Positions 22,214-34,500 of a stretch of 64,000 nucleotides of DNA are shown one piece after another. The notes under the pieces are model-generated. The model was not told the DNA's origin, did no database searches, and was given only the letters and a program-made list of their open reading frames with translations. A program made the translations under genes and the position numbers. Source of the stretch: Brachypterus glaber. Lineage: Eukaryota > Arthropoda > Insecta > Coleoptera > Kateretidae. Each line of letters starts with the position of its first letter. Within the stretch, counting starts at the first letter, position 1. The stretch spans positions 3,348,001 to 3,412,000 of the forward strand of contig OY294047.1 in assembly GCA_958510825.1 (NCBI GenBank), read 5' to 3'.

Positions 22214-22432
22214 TACAGTGGGTTAGGTTAAATGTGACACCCAGGGTAATTGTGACATGTCCTGTTATAATTCTTCTAAACTAGTTTATATCCAATCCAA
22301 CCCTGGCATTAAGTTTTTGTCAGTATTAAATATTTCGCGTAAAACTTCGATTTGATTTAAACTTGTTTAGAAGAATTATAACAGGACATGTCACAATAAC
22401 CCTGGGTGTCACATTTAGCCTAACCCACTGTA
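22214..22432. mobile_element. TACAGTGGGTTAGG-ended MITE (219 bp, 66-bp arms)
   Basis: Nearly perfect inverted arms run from TACAGTGGGTTAGGTTAAAT through GTGACATGTCCTGTTATAAT. It ends only a few bases from the next MITE. Confidence 0.9.
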
Positions 22433-22437
22433 CCTAT

Positions 22438-23054
22438 CGTCTTGTAAATTTCAGAATGTCGTATCTCAAAAAAGACAACTTTACAGGAATGAGAAATAAC
22501 TCTTTCTCGCATTATTCATAGATTGAAAATGTACTTTTTTAATATAAACTTAATACATTTTTAATGATTAACTTACCTTAAATCATTTTATTGTGTATAA
22601 AATAAATAAATACAAATAAAAACCTAATGTTCATAGATACGACATTTTGATGCTTCAAATTCATAATTTTTTTTAAGATACGAGCTTTAAAACATTATAT
22701 TAATATTTTAACAAAATATAATTAATTATTATAATAATATTATTAATTATTGAAACATTTAAACTTCAAAAAGTTTTATAACATGCGCATAAGATGTCAA
22801 AAAAGCGTCGCCAAATGCAAAAAGTGCGTTCCAAAATAGTCGGTCAACTAGATTTAAGAGATACGAGGTTTAAAAATTTATTAATTTATAATCATCTGAG
22901 ATATGACATTACTATTTTGCTTATATTTTTGTTATTTAAAGAAAATAGCAGGTAAAACTTGTTTTTTAGATAAACATTGATAATATAAAGCGTTTAAGTC
23001 GAAAATCTCAAAATCGAAAAACTTGAGATACGACGTCCTGAAATTTACAAGACG
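22438..23054 (+). mobile_element. CGTCTTGTAAATTTCAG-ended element (617 bp)
   Basis: Inverted ends CGTCTTGTAAATTTCAGAA.. and the inverse at 23054, with the ATACGAC motif within the arms. A second copy in reverse, lacking the first ~55 bp, lies inside the left arm of the giant foldback (49771-50325). Non-coding. Confidence 0.88.
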
Positions 23055-24103
23055 CTATATAGTTCGCGCAAAGATACAAGTCGCTTGTAAAACAACTTTA
23101 CACTACTATATTTCAAAAACTCTTTGACCCAGAGACTTGAAATTTGGAACAAAGATTTTCTAAGTAGTAGAAAAAAAATGTTTAAAATTTCTAGTCTCTA
23201 TGTCAAAGCGTTCTTGAAATATCGAAGTGTAAACTTTTCTACATAAGAATCTGACAAAAAAAGATATTCGTAAATTTGACACACTTTGAGCGGGGTGACA
23301 CATAGTGAAAAAACTAAAATAGTGCGTATCAATTAAAAATGAATAGTTATAATCGAGTATAATCGGTTTGGCACGTGAACTAATCTTAATAAGGCTTATC
23401 TTCGTATGTTATTTTTATGTACTTATTTTAACCAGGGGTTTTTTGTCACAAACTTTTTTTTGTGTAAGTTTTTTGTAATTTTATTTTTGGAATATGATTC
23501 CTTAGGTCAAAACACAAAAAAAAGGCACTCCTGTTGTTATACTGCAGTATTAACCGTTTTCGAGAAAAAATTTCACGGTTCGACGACGAAAAATTAAATA
23601 CTAAGATGTTGAAAACCAAAATTTCAATGCACTATATCAAAAACAAAAACAAAAAGTTTTATACATGTAGGTCGAAAAATCGCTTTTAAAGTTACTATGG
23701 CCATTAACTAAGTAAAAAGTCCAAAGCAAACAAATACATAAAAGTCCAATTGAAGTAATATTTCGTGGAACATGTTGGTTATTTAAAAAGAAACACTGTA
23801 AAATGTGTATTCTAACACGCTTGTTCTAAAATAATTATAATCATGAATAGAAAAGTCATCAGGGCAAATCAAGTATGTTAAGATAATTAAGTGATAAAGC
23901 GTCTATCCTTCCTTCCTTCTCGAGCTGAAGCGTGGGAGCAGATATGTATTTTACAATGCTGGTATAATAATAATAATAGGATGATCATAAATATATGTGG
24001 TTTAATCCAAGTAAACAAATAGTGTAACACAATTATACATGTGTACATTGTACAAATAAGAATATTTTAACTCTTTAGGGGGCAGAAGGTATGTTATGCT
24101 AAT
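23055..24103. other. Unassigned; weak foldback at 23100-23270
   Basis: ACTTTACACTACTATATTTC near 23095 is loosely inverse to GAAATATCGAAGTGTAAAC near 23216, suggesting a diverged foldback. I see no gene in the rest. Confidence 0.45.
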
Positions 24104-24170
24104 TACATCGACACTTAGTGCTACTAAGAGTGCCGATGTATTGAAATCTTCGCCGAAAAGTCAAAATCTA
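24104..24170 (-). mobile_element. Solo 3' tip of the hairpin-ended element family
   Basis: TACATCGACACTTAGTGCTA, then ACTAAGAGTGCCGATGTATT and TTCGCCGAAAAGTCAAAATC, equals the last ~70 bases of the 750-bp family, including its terminal hairpin. Confidence 0.8.
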
Positions 24171-24174
24171 CATA

Positions 24175-24299
24175 AAATCCAAGGGTGTTACCCCTTTACG
24201 TGTTTTTTATGTTTTATATTACAGAAAAATGTGTTTTTTAAATATTTTTCTGTAATATAAAACATAAAAAACACGTAAAGGGGTATCACCCTTGGATTT
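24175..24299. repeat. Near-perfect hairpin, 56-bp arms
   Basis: The arm AAATCCAAGGGTGTTACCCC... pairs with its inverse with a single mismatch around a 13-base loop. It adjoins the solo tip at 24104 with a 4-base gap, so the two may have moved together. Confidence 0.9.
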
Positions 24300-24447
24300 G
24301 ATGAAAATCCACCCCCACAAAGAGGGTTAAACTACCCCCCAGGCACCAAAAAAAGTAGTAAATCATAAAGTATCTTAAGAAAAATCGAGTTAAAGAGATC
24401 CCGTCAGTTATGTTTAATAAAATGTGAGAAAGTTTGGTATAAAATTC

Positions 24448-24861
24448 AATGGAGCTCTCTACAACTAGAATTATGAATCAAAAGACGTCTACCCTATCTC
24501 TATCTCATTTGTGCTACTCTTTCCAGCCAACCAAATAAATACTGTATTTGTTTTTCATACAACAAATACAGTATTTATTTGGTTGGCCGGAAAGTGTAGC
24601 ACTGAGCGGCACGAACGAACATAGCTAATGTTAATCTGTAGAATAAGATAATTCTACTAAAATTTAGATGGCGCCAGTAATTTCTTGAATAAAAATAATA
24701 TAGTTACACTTTTCGCCCAGCCAAGTAAATATTGTATTTGTTCAACAAAGAACAAATACAGAATTTGTTTGGTTGGGTGGAAGTGGGAGTGTATGTATGT
24801 CTTCTATCCTTTTTGGGTAGAACTTTTGTCCCTGTCTAATCTAACGGGAGAAAACGCCATT
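24448..24861 (+). mobile_element. Double-hairpin MITE, copy 3 (414 bp)
   Basis: Same orientation as 6554-6952, inverse of 958-1372. The two inner hairpins are intact. The apparent peptide at 24685 shared with 6767 is part of this repeat. Confidence 0.87.
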
Positions 24862-25668
24862 CAAGTACCCCTAGTTAACCCTTTGTTCAAGGGGATGTTT
24901 AGCTTCTAAAACAATAAATCTTGCTTTTTAAGCAAATTCCTGACCAGACAAAAATTTTGAGCACTTATACGTTACATTTTATCAATTCCAATCGAAGTTA
25001 CAAATGTTTGAAAAAGATTTTGAGGTCACTCTTTGCAAACTTGTTTAATTTTGGCATTATAAATTTGTTCACAGTGACTAGCTCAGATTCTATTACCCAT
25101 ATGAATATCCACCTACTATAACAGTAACTATTTCAGATTCTCTCGTTCGCAGCAGCTTTACTTGCGGAGATGGCCTCATTAAATAGAAATGCAATTTGAT
25201 TGTATTTTCTGATGGAGAAAGGTCTTGTTGTTTGCCCGTTATCCAAAATCCGGATTTCATTAAAAACTCGCCGAAATGCGCAAAAACATTTAGAAATTTT
25301 ATACGTAAAATATTTAAATTAAACTAACGGAACAGTTTTAGGTATAGCTAGCAAGAATCTCGCATAAAAATATTTTGGAAATAACAAGTTAAACAATAAA
25401 AATATTATATATTTTGAAATACAGGGTGTCTCGGAACTCACGCCATTCTAGAAAACATAGCTTTTTTATAGCAATTTTGACTAGGTGTCCACTTTCACAA
25501 AACGGCCCTTTAATAGAATACAAAAATAGTCTCATTTTTAGCAATAAAGCCTGTTTACAAGAAAGTCGAACCTACGGCCATCCAGTGATCAATTGCCTGT
25601 AAGGTAAAAAATATCCTAACGAGGATACTACTATTATTCTAAAAACGTGTTATGAAACGAGTGCTTTA
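24862..25668. other. Unassigned; TACAGGGTGTC element end at 25423
   Basis: 25423-25520 begins TACAGGGTGTCTCGGAACTC and contains CTTTCACAAAACGGCC, which recurs near 27821. This is probably a fragment of a DNA transposon. No gene is seen in the remainder. Confidence 0.45.
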
Positions 25669-26061
25669 TACAATAATTTCTATTTTGCTCTAAAATTTAA
25701 AAAAACTTACATTTAAATTGATGGCTGGTTTAGGTATTTTTGTTTTGGATTGGCATTACAGTTTACTCCATGTTTAAAATTCTAAAAACAAATGATATTT
25801 CGATATATTTTATAGTCATCTCTTCTCTTTTTTTACTGCAATTAACCAAGCCACAATTTTAACATGGTAAAAATAACCTAAACACAAAATTTTGTAGGAA
25901 ATTCAACTTTAAAGCGACATTGACATTTGCACGGAAAACGTCAAGCGATAGGCCAGGTCTGTTGCCAACCCAAAAGAACAAAAAGTACCGACCTCCTATG
26001 GGCCTATAAGAACACGTAAAATGCGTGTGATTATGAGCTTATAAGAGTCGCAAAATAGAAC
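25669..26061 (+). mobile_element. TTTCTATTTTGC-ended repeat, copy 2
   Basis: Full-length relative of 7485-7871. The upstream AAAAACGTGTTATGAAACGA is also shared with the sequence before copy 1, so the transposed unit may extend about 40 bp further left. Confidence 0.85.
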
Positions 26062-26706
26062 AAAAATATAAATGGTATTTAGTACAATGAAAATAATTTC
26101 ACTGGGGGTGGGTAACTTTTACAATAATTGTTAATTATTAATATTAATGATGTCTCTAAAAGGGCACGTATGCTGGTAACATTTTATGCGTGTCCAACGA
26201 TACCATTGGATAAAAGTCCCATGCGGGTAGTTATAAATGCGCAAATATATAAATGTAATAAATGAAAAATCTATTTATATTTGGTCGGTGATGCGGTAAA
26301 AAAGGAAAGTTTGGTTTTCGATGATAAAGGTTCTTTGCTATTTCCCGTGAGATTACAGTTGCATTGTTTTTCTACGTGACGAGTGCGGCAACAGAATGTG
26401 ATAATTTCTATAAATCTGTTGCACAAATGTTGACGGCACGAAGAAAACAATTGGAAGTACAGTGCAACCTCGATAATCCGGACTAATTAAACCCGCGGTG
26501 ATCCGGATTAGCAAATAAAGGGGTCAGTTTTTGTATTGAAAAGTGAAACATTTAATACGAAACAACTAGTTGTTTCTAGTTAACTAGAATAGTACATAAA
26601 CAAAAAATTATGTGTAAATGTTAAAAATTTATCAAACAAAAAAATAAAAATACAAAAAATATATTTTTTTTTTCGAGTAATTTTTCCCTTTTTACTATGT
26701 CATATG
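26062..26706. other. Unassigned; pogo-like terminus at 26460
   Basis: 26460-26481 reads CAGTGCAACCTCGATAATCC preceded by TA. That matches the general form of pogo/Tigger-type (Tc1/mariner) ends as I know them. No second end was found nearby. The rest is AT-rich without features. Confidence 0.45.
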
Positions 26707-26917
26707 TACACTGATAAAACAGTTTATTTGTGTCAACAAAATATTTGGTTTGATATGGCTAATTAAATTATTTTGTTCCCATTAATAAGTCATTTCGAAA
26801 TTAAAATATTTGTTTACATGAACTAAATATTTATTTGACTCAAATAAAATTAGTTACAACCAAATAATTAAATTGGCCATATCCAAATAAATCTAAATTA
26901 TCTTTTTTATCAGTGTA
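26707..26917 (-). mobile_element. TACACTGATAAA-ended MITE, copy 2 (211 bp)
   Basis: Reverse-orientation relative of 2921-3149. Confidence 0.85.
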
Positions 26918-28035
26918 GTATAAACCACATATTGATTTTCAGTACTCGGCGAATTTCCAGTACTCGCATAGGCGCCGCGGCTACTCTAGCGTTGACGCGA
27001 GCTTTTAAATATTTATATTTTTATTTTTTTTATCTTGATTTTTTTTAATGATTTTATTTAAACGAGTAAGGTGGGAAAAAAGTTATCGACAAATAAAAAT
27101 TAAAAACTTTCGTATTCTTAAAAGATAAAAATCGAATGTCAGTTTTTTCTTTGAAAAACACCGATATATAGACATATGTATAGTTAATATTGTTGTGTGT
27201 AACGAATTAGTGGTCAAATGTTTCGATTTAGTGACCTTTATAAAAATTTCCCTCATAATTCGGCAAAATTATTCAGTAAGCCTATGTTTCTGTGTTTATT
27301 TCCAACGTTGATGAGTCATAACTGAGTTTACGCCGACTATTGTTGATTATATTCGATTGGTAATGAATTTATAGATTTTATTAATGATTAAGAGTTCAGA
27401 TAGAGCTTTTATGACGCACTAACTTAACCATAATATTGTGGCAGATATATTGATACTGATTTATATTGGTATTGTATAACTATGATTTTTAACAAATCCA
27501 TTTTATCTTGTGTGAAAAATTAATAATTAAATAGTTACCATGGGCGGATTTATGGGGGGGGGCTATGGGGGCCATGCCCCCCCCCCCCCCTGCGAGATAT
27601 ATTAGCATAGAAATACCTTCAAAATTATATTTTTGGCGAAAGCGCAATTTTTTTCCTTATCGATGCCCTCCCCCCTTAAAGTGAAATAAATCCCCCTGAT
27701 AGTTACTTAACCAATATTTATCCGGGTTGGATTCATAGGTTCTTATATCCAATTTTTAAAAAAATGTCTACGTATTCTTTTATCAATTTAGCGTTTTTTA
27801 AGCAATATTTACTGGGTATCCTCTTTCACAAAACGGCCGTGCCCCCTGGCTTTTCATATTATGTATTATAATATATAGTATAAAAGGGTTTATATATTTT
27901 TTTTTAATTCTGAGGTGTTTAGAGAATGCGTGACATTATAATTTCTAAAAAAATTCTCCTGCGGCGCTAAACTAGTTACCAATAAGGTGTTACAATAATT
28001 TTAATGAATACATATTTTATTCCATAATTGGCATA
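26918..28035. other. Unassigned, with a G/C-run hairpin and a shared 65-bp repeat
   Basis: 27276-27339 (AAGCCTATGTTTCTG, then AACGTTGATGAGTCATAACT) recurs at 53016-53082 in the giant element's loop. 27553-27590 has G runs followed by CCATG and a long C run, which can fold on itself. No gene is seen. Confidence 0.55.
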
Positions 28036-28383
28036 CCTGTATACAGGGTTATTCAGAAATAAGCGAGAAATTTAAGAAGGCCCTTCGAAGATGGACATAT
28101 TGAATGGGGAACAAAAAAAGCACCAATAAAATTTTAATGCTGCAGGGCGTTTCTTCACTTAAAACTAAGCAAAAAAGTATTCTTCACCAAAACACCTAAA
28201 TTTAATATTAAAGGAGTTTTTAAAAAGTAACATCTTTAGTGGCAGAAAATGTTACTTCCTCTTAATTTCATTTTTTTTTTGAAAACCGTTGCTCCTACAG
28301 TGTTACACTATGATATTTTTTATGTATTTTTACTCAAGGAATCTATATTTTTTACCAAAAATTCAAAAAAAATATACATAAAA
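28036..28383 (-). mobile_element. Interspersed element fragment, reverse copy of 10537-10940
   Basis: It matches in reverse, lacking about 80 bp (the GTAGCTCCC..GTAGAATC block). It runs directly into the assembly gap, so its true end is unknown. Confidence 0.8.
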
Positions 28384-28583
28384 NNNNNNNNNNNNNNNNN
28401 NNNNNNNNNNNNNNNNNNNNNNNNNNNNNNNNNNNNNNNNNNNNNNNNNNNNNNNNNNNNNNNNNNNNNNNNNNNNNNNNNNNNNNNNNNNNNNNNNNNN
28501 NNNNNNNNNNNNNNNNNNNNNNNNNNNNNNNNNNNNNNNNNNNNNNNNNNNNNNNNNNNNNNNNNNNNNNNNNNNNNNNNNNN
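28384..28583. other. Assembly gap (200 N)
   Basis: Exactly 200 N between an interspersed repeat and satellite A. The round number suggests a placeholder of unknown real length, so the left end of the satellite array is not observed. Confidence 0.99.
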
Positions 28584-31500
28584 TATAATCGCCAGCAACC
28601 AAAAAACCAAATTTATTATTTTCTGCGGTCCAGACGGCAACTGTTGCCCTGTATATAGTATCATTTTGGTAGTGGGCCAGTGGGCTATTTTACATAAAAA
28701 TTTAGTTTAGATACAATGCATAGATTTCGATAAAATCGCCAGCAGCCAAAAAACCAAATTTATTATTTTCTGCAGTCCAGACGGCAACTGTTGCCCTGTA
28801 TATAGTATCATTTTGTAGTGGGCCAGTGGACTATTTTACATAAAAATTTAGTTTGGATACAATGCATAGATTTCGATAAAATCGCCAGCAGCCAAAAAAC
28901 CAAATTTATTATTTTCTGCAGTCCAGACGGCAACTGTTGCCCTGTATATAGTATCATTTTGGTAGTGGGGCAGTGGGCTATTTTACATAAAAATTTAGTT
29001 TGGATACAATGCATAGATTTCGATAAAATCGCCAGCAACCAAAAAACCAAATTTATTATTTTCTGCGGTCCAGACGGCAACTGTTGCCCTGTATATAGGA
29101 CCAATTTGGTAGTGGGCCAGTGGGCTATTTTACATAAAAATTTAGTTTGGATACAATGCATAGATTTCGATAAAATCGCCAGCAGCCAAAAAACCAAAAT
29201 TTTTATTTTCTGCAGTCCAGACGGCAACTGTTGCCCTGTATATAGTATCATTTTGGTAGTGGGCCAGTGGGCTATTTTACATAAAAATTTAGTTTAGATA
29301 CAATGCATAGATTTCGATAAAATCGCCAGCAGCCAAAAAACCAAATTTATTATTTTCTGCAGTCCAGACGGCAACTGTTGCCCTGTATATAGTATCATTT
29401 TGGTAGTGGGCCAGTGGGCTATTTTACATAAAAATTTAGTTTAGATACAATGCATAGATTTCGATAAAATCGCCAGCAACCAAAAAACCAAATTTATTAT
29501 TTTCTGCGGTCCAGACGGCAACTGTTGCCCTGTATATAGTATCATTTTGGTAGTGGGCCAGTGGGCTATTTTACATAAAAATTTAGTTTAGATACAATGC
29601 ATAGATTTCGATAAAATCGCCAGCAGCCAAAAAACCAAATTTATTATTTTCTGCAGTCCAGACGGCAACTGTTGCCCTGTATATAGTATCATTTTGGTAG
29701 TGGGCCAGTGGACTATTTTACATAAAAATTTAGTTTGGATACAATGCATAGATTTCGATAACATCGCCAGCAGCCAAAAAACCAAATTTATTATTTTCTG
29801 CAGTCCAGACGGCAACTGTTGCCCTGTATATAGTATCATTTTGGTAGTGGGGCAGTGGGCTATTTTACATAAAAATTTAGTTTAGATACAATGCATAGAT
29901 TTCGATAAAATCGCCAGCAGCCAAAAAACCAAATTTATTATTTTCTGCAGTCCAGACGGCAACTGTTGCCCTGTATATAGTATCATTTTGGTAGTGGGCC
30001 AGTGGACTATTTTACATAAAAATTTAGTTTGGATACAATGCATAGATTTCGATAAAATCGCCAGCAGCCAAAAAACCAAATTTATTATTTTCTGCAGTCC
30101 AGACGGCAACTGTTGCCCTGTATATAGTATCATTTTGGTAGTGGGGCAGTGGGCTATTTTACATAAAAATTTAGTTTGGATACAATGCATAGATTTCGAT
30201 AAAATCGCCAGCAACCAAAAAACCAAATTTATTATTTTCTGCGGTCCAGACGGCAACTGTTGCCCTGTATATAGGACCAATTTGGTAGTGGGCCAGTGGG
30301 CTATTTTACATAAAAATTTAGTTTGGATACAATGCATAGATTTCGATAAAATCGCCAGCAGCCAAAAAACCAAAATTTTTATTTTCTGCAGTCCAGACGG
30401 CAACTGTTGCCCTGTATATAGTATCATTTTGGTAGTGGGCCAGTGGGCTATTTTACATAAAAATTTAGTTTAGATACAATGCATAGATTTCGATAAAATC
30501 GCCAGCAGCCAAAAAACCAAATTTATTATTTTCTGCAGTCCAGACGGCAACTGTTGCCCTGTATATAGTATCATTTTGGTAGTGGGCCAGTGGGCTATTT
30601 TACATAAAAATTTAGTTTAGATACAATGCATAGATTTCGATAAAATCGCCAGCAGCCAAAAAACCAAATTTATTATTTTCTGCAGTCCAGACGGCAACTG
30701 TTGCCCTGTATATAGTATCATTTTGGTAGTGGGCCAGTGGACTATTTTACATAAAAATTTAGTTTGGATACAATGCATAGATTTCGATAAAATCGCCAGC
30801 AGCCAAAAAACCAAATTTATTATTTTCTGCAGTCCAGACGGCAACTGTTGCCCTGTATATAGTATCATTTTGGTAGTGGGCCAGTGGGCTATTTTACATA
30901 AAAATTTAGTTTAGATACAATGCATAGATTTCGATAAAATCGCCAGCAGCCAAAAAACCAAATTTATTATTTTCTGCAGTCCAGACGGCAACTGTTGCCC
31001 TGTATATAGTATCATTTTGGTAGTGGGCCAGTGGACTATTTTACATAAAAATTTAGTTTGGATACAATGCATAGATTTCGATAAAATCGCCAGCAGCCAA
31101 AAAACCAAATTTATTATTTTCTGCAGTCCAGACGGCAACTGTTGCCCTGTATATAGTATCATTTTGGTAGTGGGGCAGTGGGCTATTTTACATAAAAATT
31201 TAGTTTGGATACAATGCATAGATTTCGATAAAATCGCCAGCGGCCAAAAAAACACATTTATTATTTTCTGGGGACCCGACGGCAACTGTTGCCCTGTATA
31301 TAGTACCATTTTAATAGTGGGCCTGTAGGCTATTTTACATAACACTTTAGTTTAGATACAATGCATAGATTTCGATGAAATCGCCAGCAGCCAAAAACCC
31401 AAATTTATTATTTTCTGCGGTTCACACGGCAACTGTCGCCCTGTATATAGTACCATTTTGGTAGTGGGTCAGTGGGCTATTTTACATAAAAATTTGGTTT

Positions 31501-34500
31501 AGATACAATGCATAGATTTCGATAAAATCGCCAGCAACCAAAAAACCAAATTTATTATTTTCTGCGGTCCAGACGGCAACTGTTGCCCTGTATATAGGAC
31601 CAATTTGGTAGTGGGCCAGTGGGCTATTTTACATAAAAATTTAGTTTGGATACAATGCATAGATTTCGATAAAATCGCCAGCAACCAAAAAACCAAATTT
31701 ATTATTTTCTGCGGTCCAGACGACAACTGTTGCCCTGTATATAGTATCATTTTGGTAGTGGGCCAGTGGGCTATTTTACATAAAAATTTGGTTTAGATAC
31801 AATGCATAGATTTCGATAAAATCGCCAGCAGCCAAAAAACCAAATTTATTATTTTCTGCAGTCCAGACGGCAACTGTTGCCCTGTATATAGTATCATTTT
31901 GGTAGTGGGCCAGTGGGCTATTTTACATAAAAATTTAGTTTGGATACAATGCATAGATTTCGATAAAATCGCCAGCAGCCAAAAAACCAAAAATTTTATT
32001 TTCTGCAGTCCAGACGGCAACTGTTGCCCTGTATATAGTATCATTTTGGTGGTGGGCCAGTGGGCTATTTTACATAAAAATTTAGTTTGGATACAATGCA
32101 TAGATTTCGATAAAATCGCCAGCGGCCAAAAAAACACATTTATTATTTTCTGGGGACCCGACGGCAACTGTTGCCCTGTTTATAGTACCATTTTAATAGT
32201 GGGCCTGTAGGCTATTTTACATAACAATTTAGTTTAGATACAATGCATAGATTTCGATGAAATCGCCAGCAGCCAAAAACCCAAATTTATTATTTTCTGC
32301 GGTTGACACGGCAACTGTCGCCCTGTATATAGTACCATTTTGGTAGTGGGTCAGTGGGCTATTTTACATAAAAATTTGGTTTAGATACAATGCATAGATT
32401 TCGATAAAATCGCCAGCAACCAAAAAACCAAATTTATTATTTTCTGCGGTCCAGACGGCAACTGTTGCCCTGTATATAGGACCAATTTGGTAGTGGGCCA
32501 GTGGGCTATTTTACATAAAAATTTAGTTTGGATACAATGCATAGATTTCAATAAAATCGCCAGCAACCAAAAAACCAAATTTATTATTTTCTGCGGTCCA
32601 GACGACAACTGTTGCCCTGTATATAGTATCATTTTGGTAGTGGGCTATTTTACATAAAAATTTGGTTTAGATACAATGCATAGATTTCGATAAAATCGCC
32701 AGCAGCCAAAAAACCAAATTTATTATTTTCTGCAGTCCAGACGGCAACTGTTGCCCTGTATATAGTATCATTTTGGTAGTGGGCCAGTGGGCTATTTTAC
32801 ATAAAAATTTAGTTTGGATACAATGCATAGATTTCGATAAAAACGCCAGCAGCCAAAAAACCAAAAATTTTATTTTCTGCAGTACAGACGGTAACTGTTG
32901 CCCTGTATATAGGACCAATTTGGTAGTGGGCCAGTGGGCTATTTTACATAAAAATTTAGTTTGGATACAATGCATAGATTTCGATAAAATCGCCAGCAGC
33001 CAAAAAACCAAATTTATTATTTTCTGCGGTTCACACGGCAACTGTCGCCCTGTATATAGTACCATTTTGGTAGTGGGTCAGTGGGCTATTTTACATAAAA
33101 ATTTGGTTTAGATACAATGCATAGATTTCGATAAAATCGCCAGCAGCCAAAAAACCAAATTTATTATTTTCTGCAGTCCAGACGGCAACTGTTGCCCTGT
33201 ATATAGTATCATTTTGGTAGTGGGCCAGTGGGCTATTTTACATAAAAATTTAGTTTGGATACAATGCATAGATTTCGATAAAAACGCCAGCAGCCAAAAA
33301 ACCAAAAATTTTATTTTCTGCAGTCCAGACGGCAACTGTTGCCCTGTATATAGGACCAATTTGGTAGTGGGCCAGTGGGCTATTTTACATAAAAATTTAG
33401 TTTGGATACAATGCATAGATTTCGATAAAATCGCCAGCAACCAAAAAACCAAATTTATTATTTTCTGCGGTCCAGACGACAACTGTTGCCCTGTATATAG
33501 TATCATTTTGGTAGTGGGCCAGTGGGCTATTTTACATAAAAATTTGGTTTAGATACAATGCATAGATTTCGATAAAATCGCCAGCAGCCAAAAAACCAAA
33601 ATTTTTATTTTCTGCAGTCCAGACGGCAACTGTTGCCCTGTATATAGTATCATTTTGGTAGTGGGCCAGTGGGCTATTTTACATAAAAATTTAGTTTAGA
33701 TACAATGCATAGATTTCGATAAAATCGCCAGCAGCCAAAAAACCAAATTTATTATTTTCTGCAGTCCAGACGGCAACTGTTGCCCTGTATATAGTATCAT
33801 TTTGGTAGTGGGCCAGTGGGCTATTTTACATAAAAATTTAGTTTAGATACAATGCATAGATTTCGATAAAATCGCCAGCAACCAAAAAACCAAATTTATT
33901 ATTTTCTGCGGTCCAGACGGCAACTGTTGCCCTGTATATAGTATCATTTTGGTAGTGGGCCAGTGGGCTATTTTACATAAAAATTTAGTTTAGATACAAT
34001 GCATAGATTTCGATAAAATCGCCAGCAGCCAAAAAACCAAATTTATTATTTTCTGCAGTCCAGACGGCAACTGTTGCCCTGTATATAGTATCATTTTGGT
34101 AGTGGGCCAGTGGACTATTTTACATAAAAATTTAGTTTGGATACAATGCATAGATTTCGATAAAATCGCCAGCAGCCAAAAAAACAAATTTATTATTTTC
34201 TGCAGTCCAGACGGCAACTGTTGCCCTGTATATAGTATCATTTTGGTAGTGGGGCAGTGGGCTATTTTACATAAAAATTTAGTTTGGATACAATGCATAG
34301 ATTTCGATAAAATCGCCAGCAACCAAAAAACCAAATTTATTATTTTCTGCGGTCCAGACGGCAACTGTTGCCCTGTATATAGGACCAATTTGGTAGTGGG
34401 CCAGTGGGCTATTTTACATAAAAATTTAGTTTGGATACAATGCATAGATTTCGATAAAATCGCCAGCAGCCAAAAAACCAAAATTTTTATTTTCTGCAGT

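Noticed and set aside
22214..22240. Telomeric TTAGG repeat
   Set aside because: Only one or two TTAGG-like units occur, as part of a MITE terminal repeat.
27276..27339. Hammerhead ribozyme (TTGATGAGTC...)
   Set aside because: The first core half looks right but no GAAA plus GUC partner with a helix II follows.
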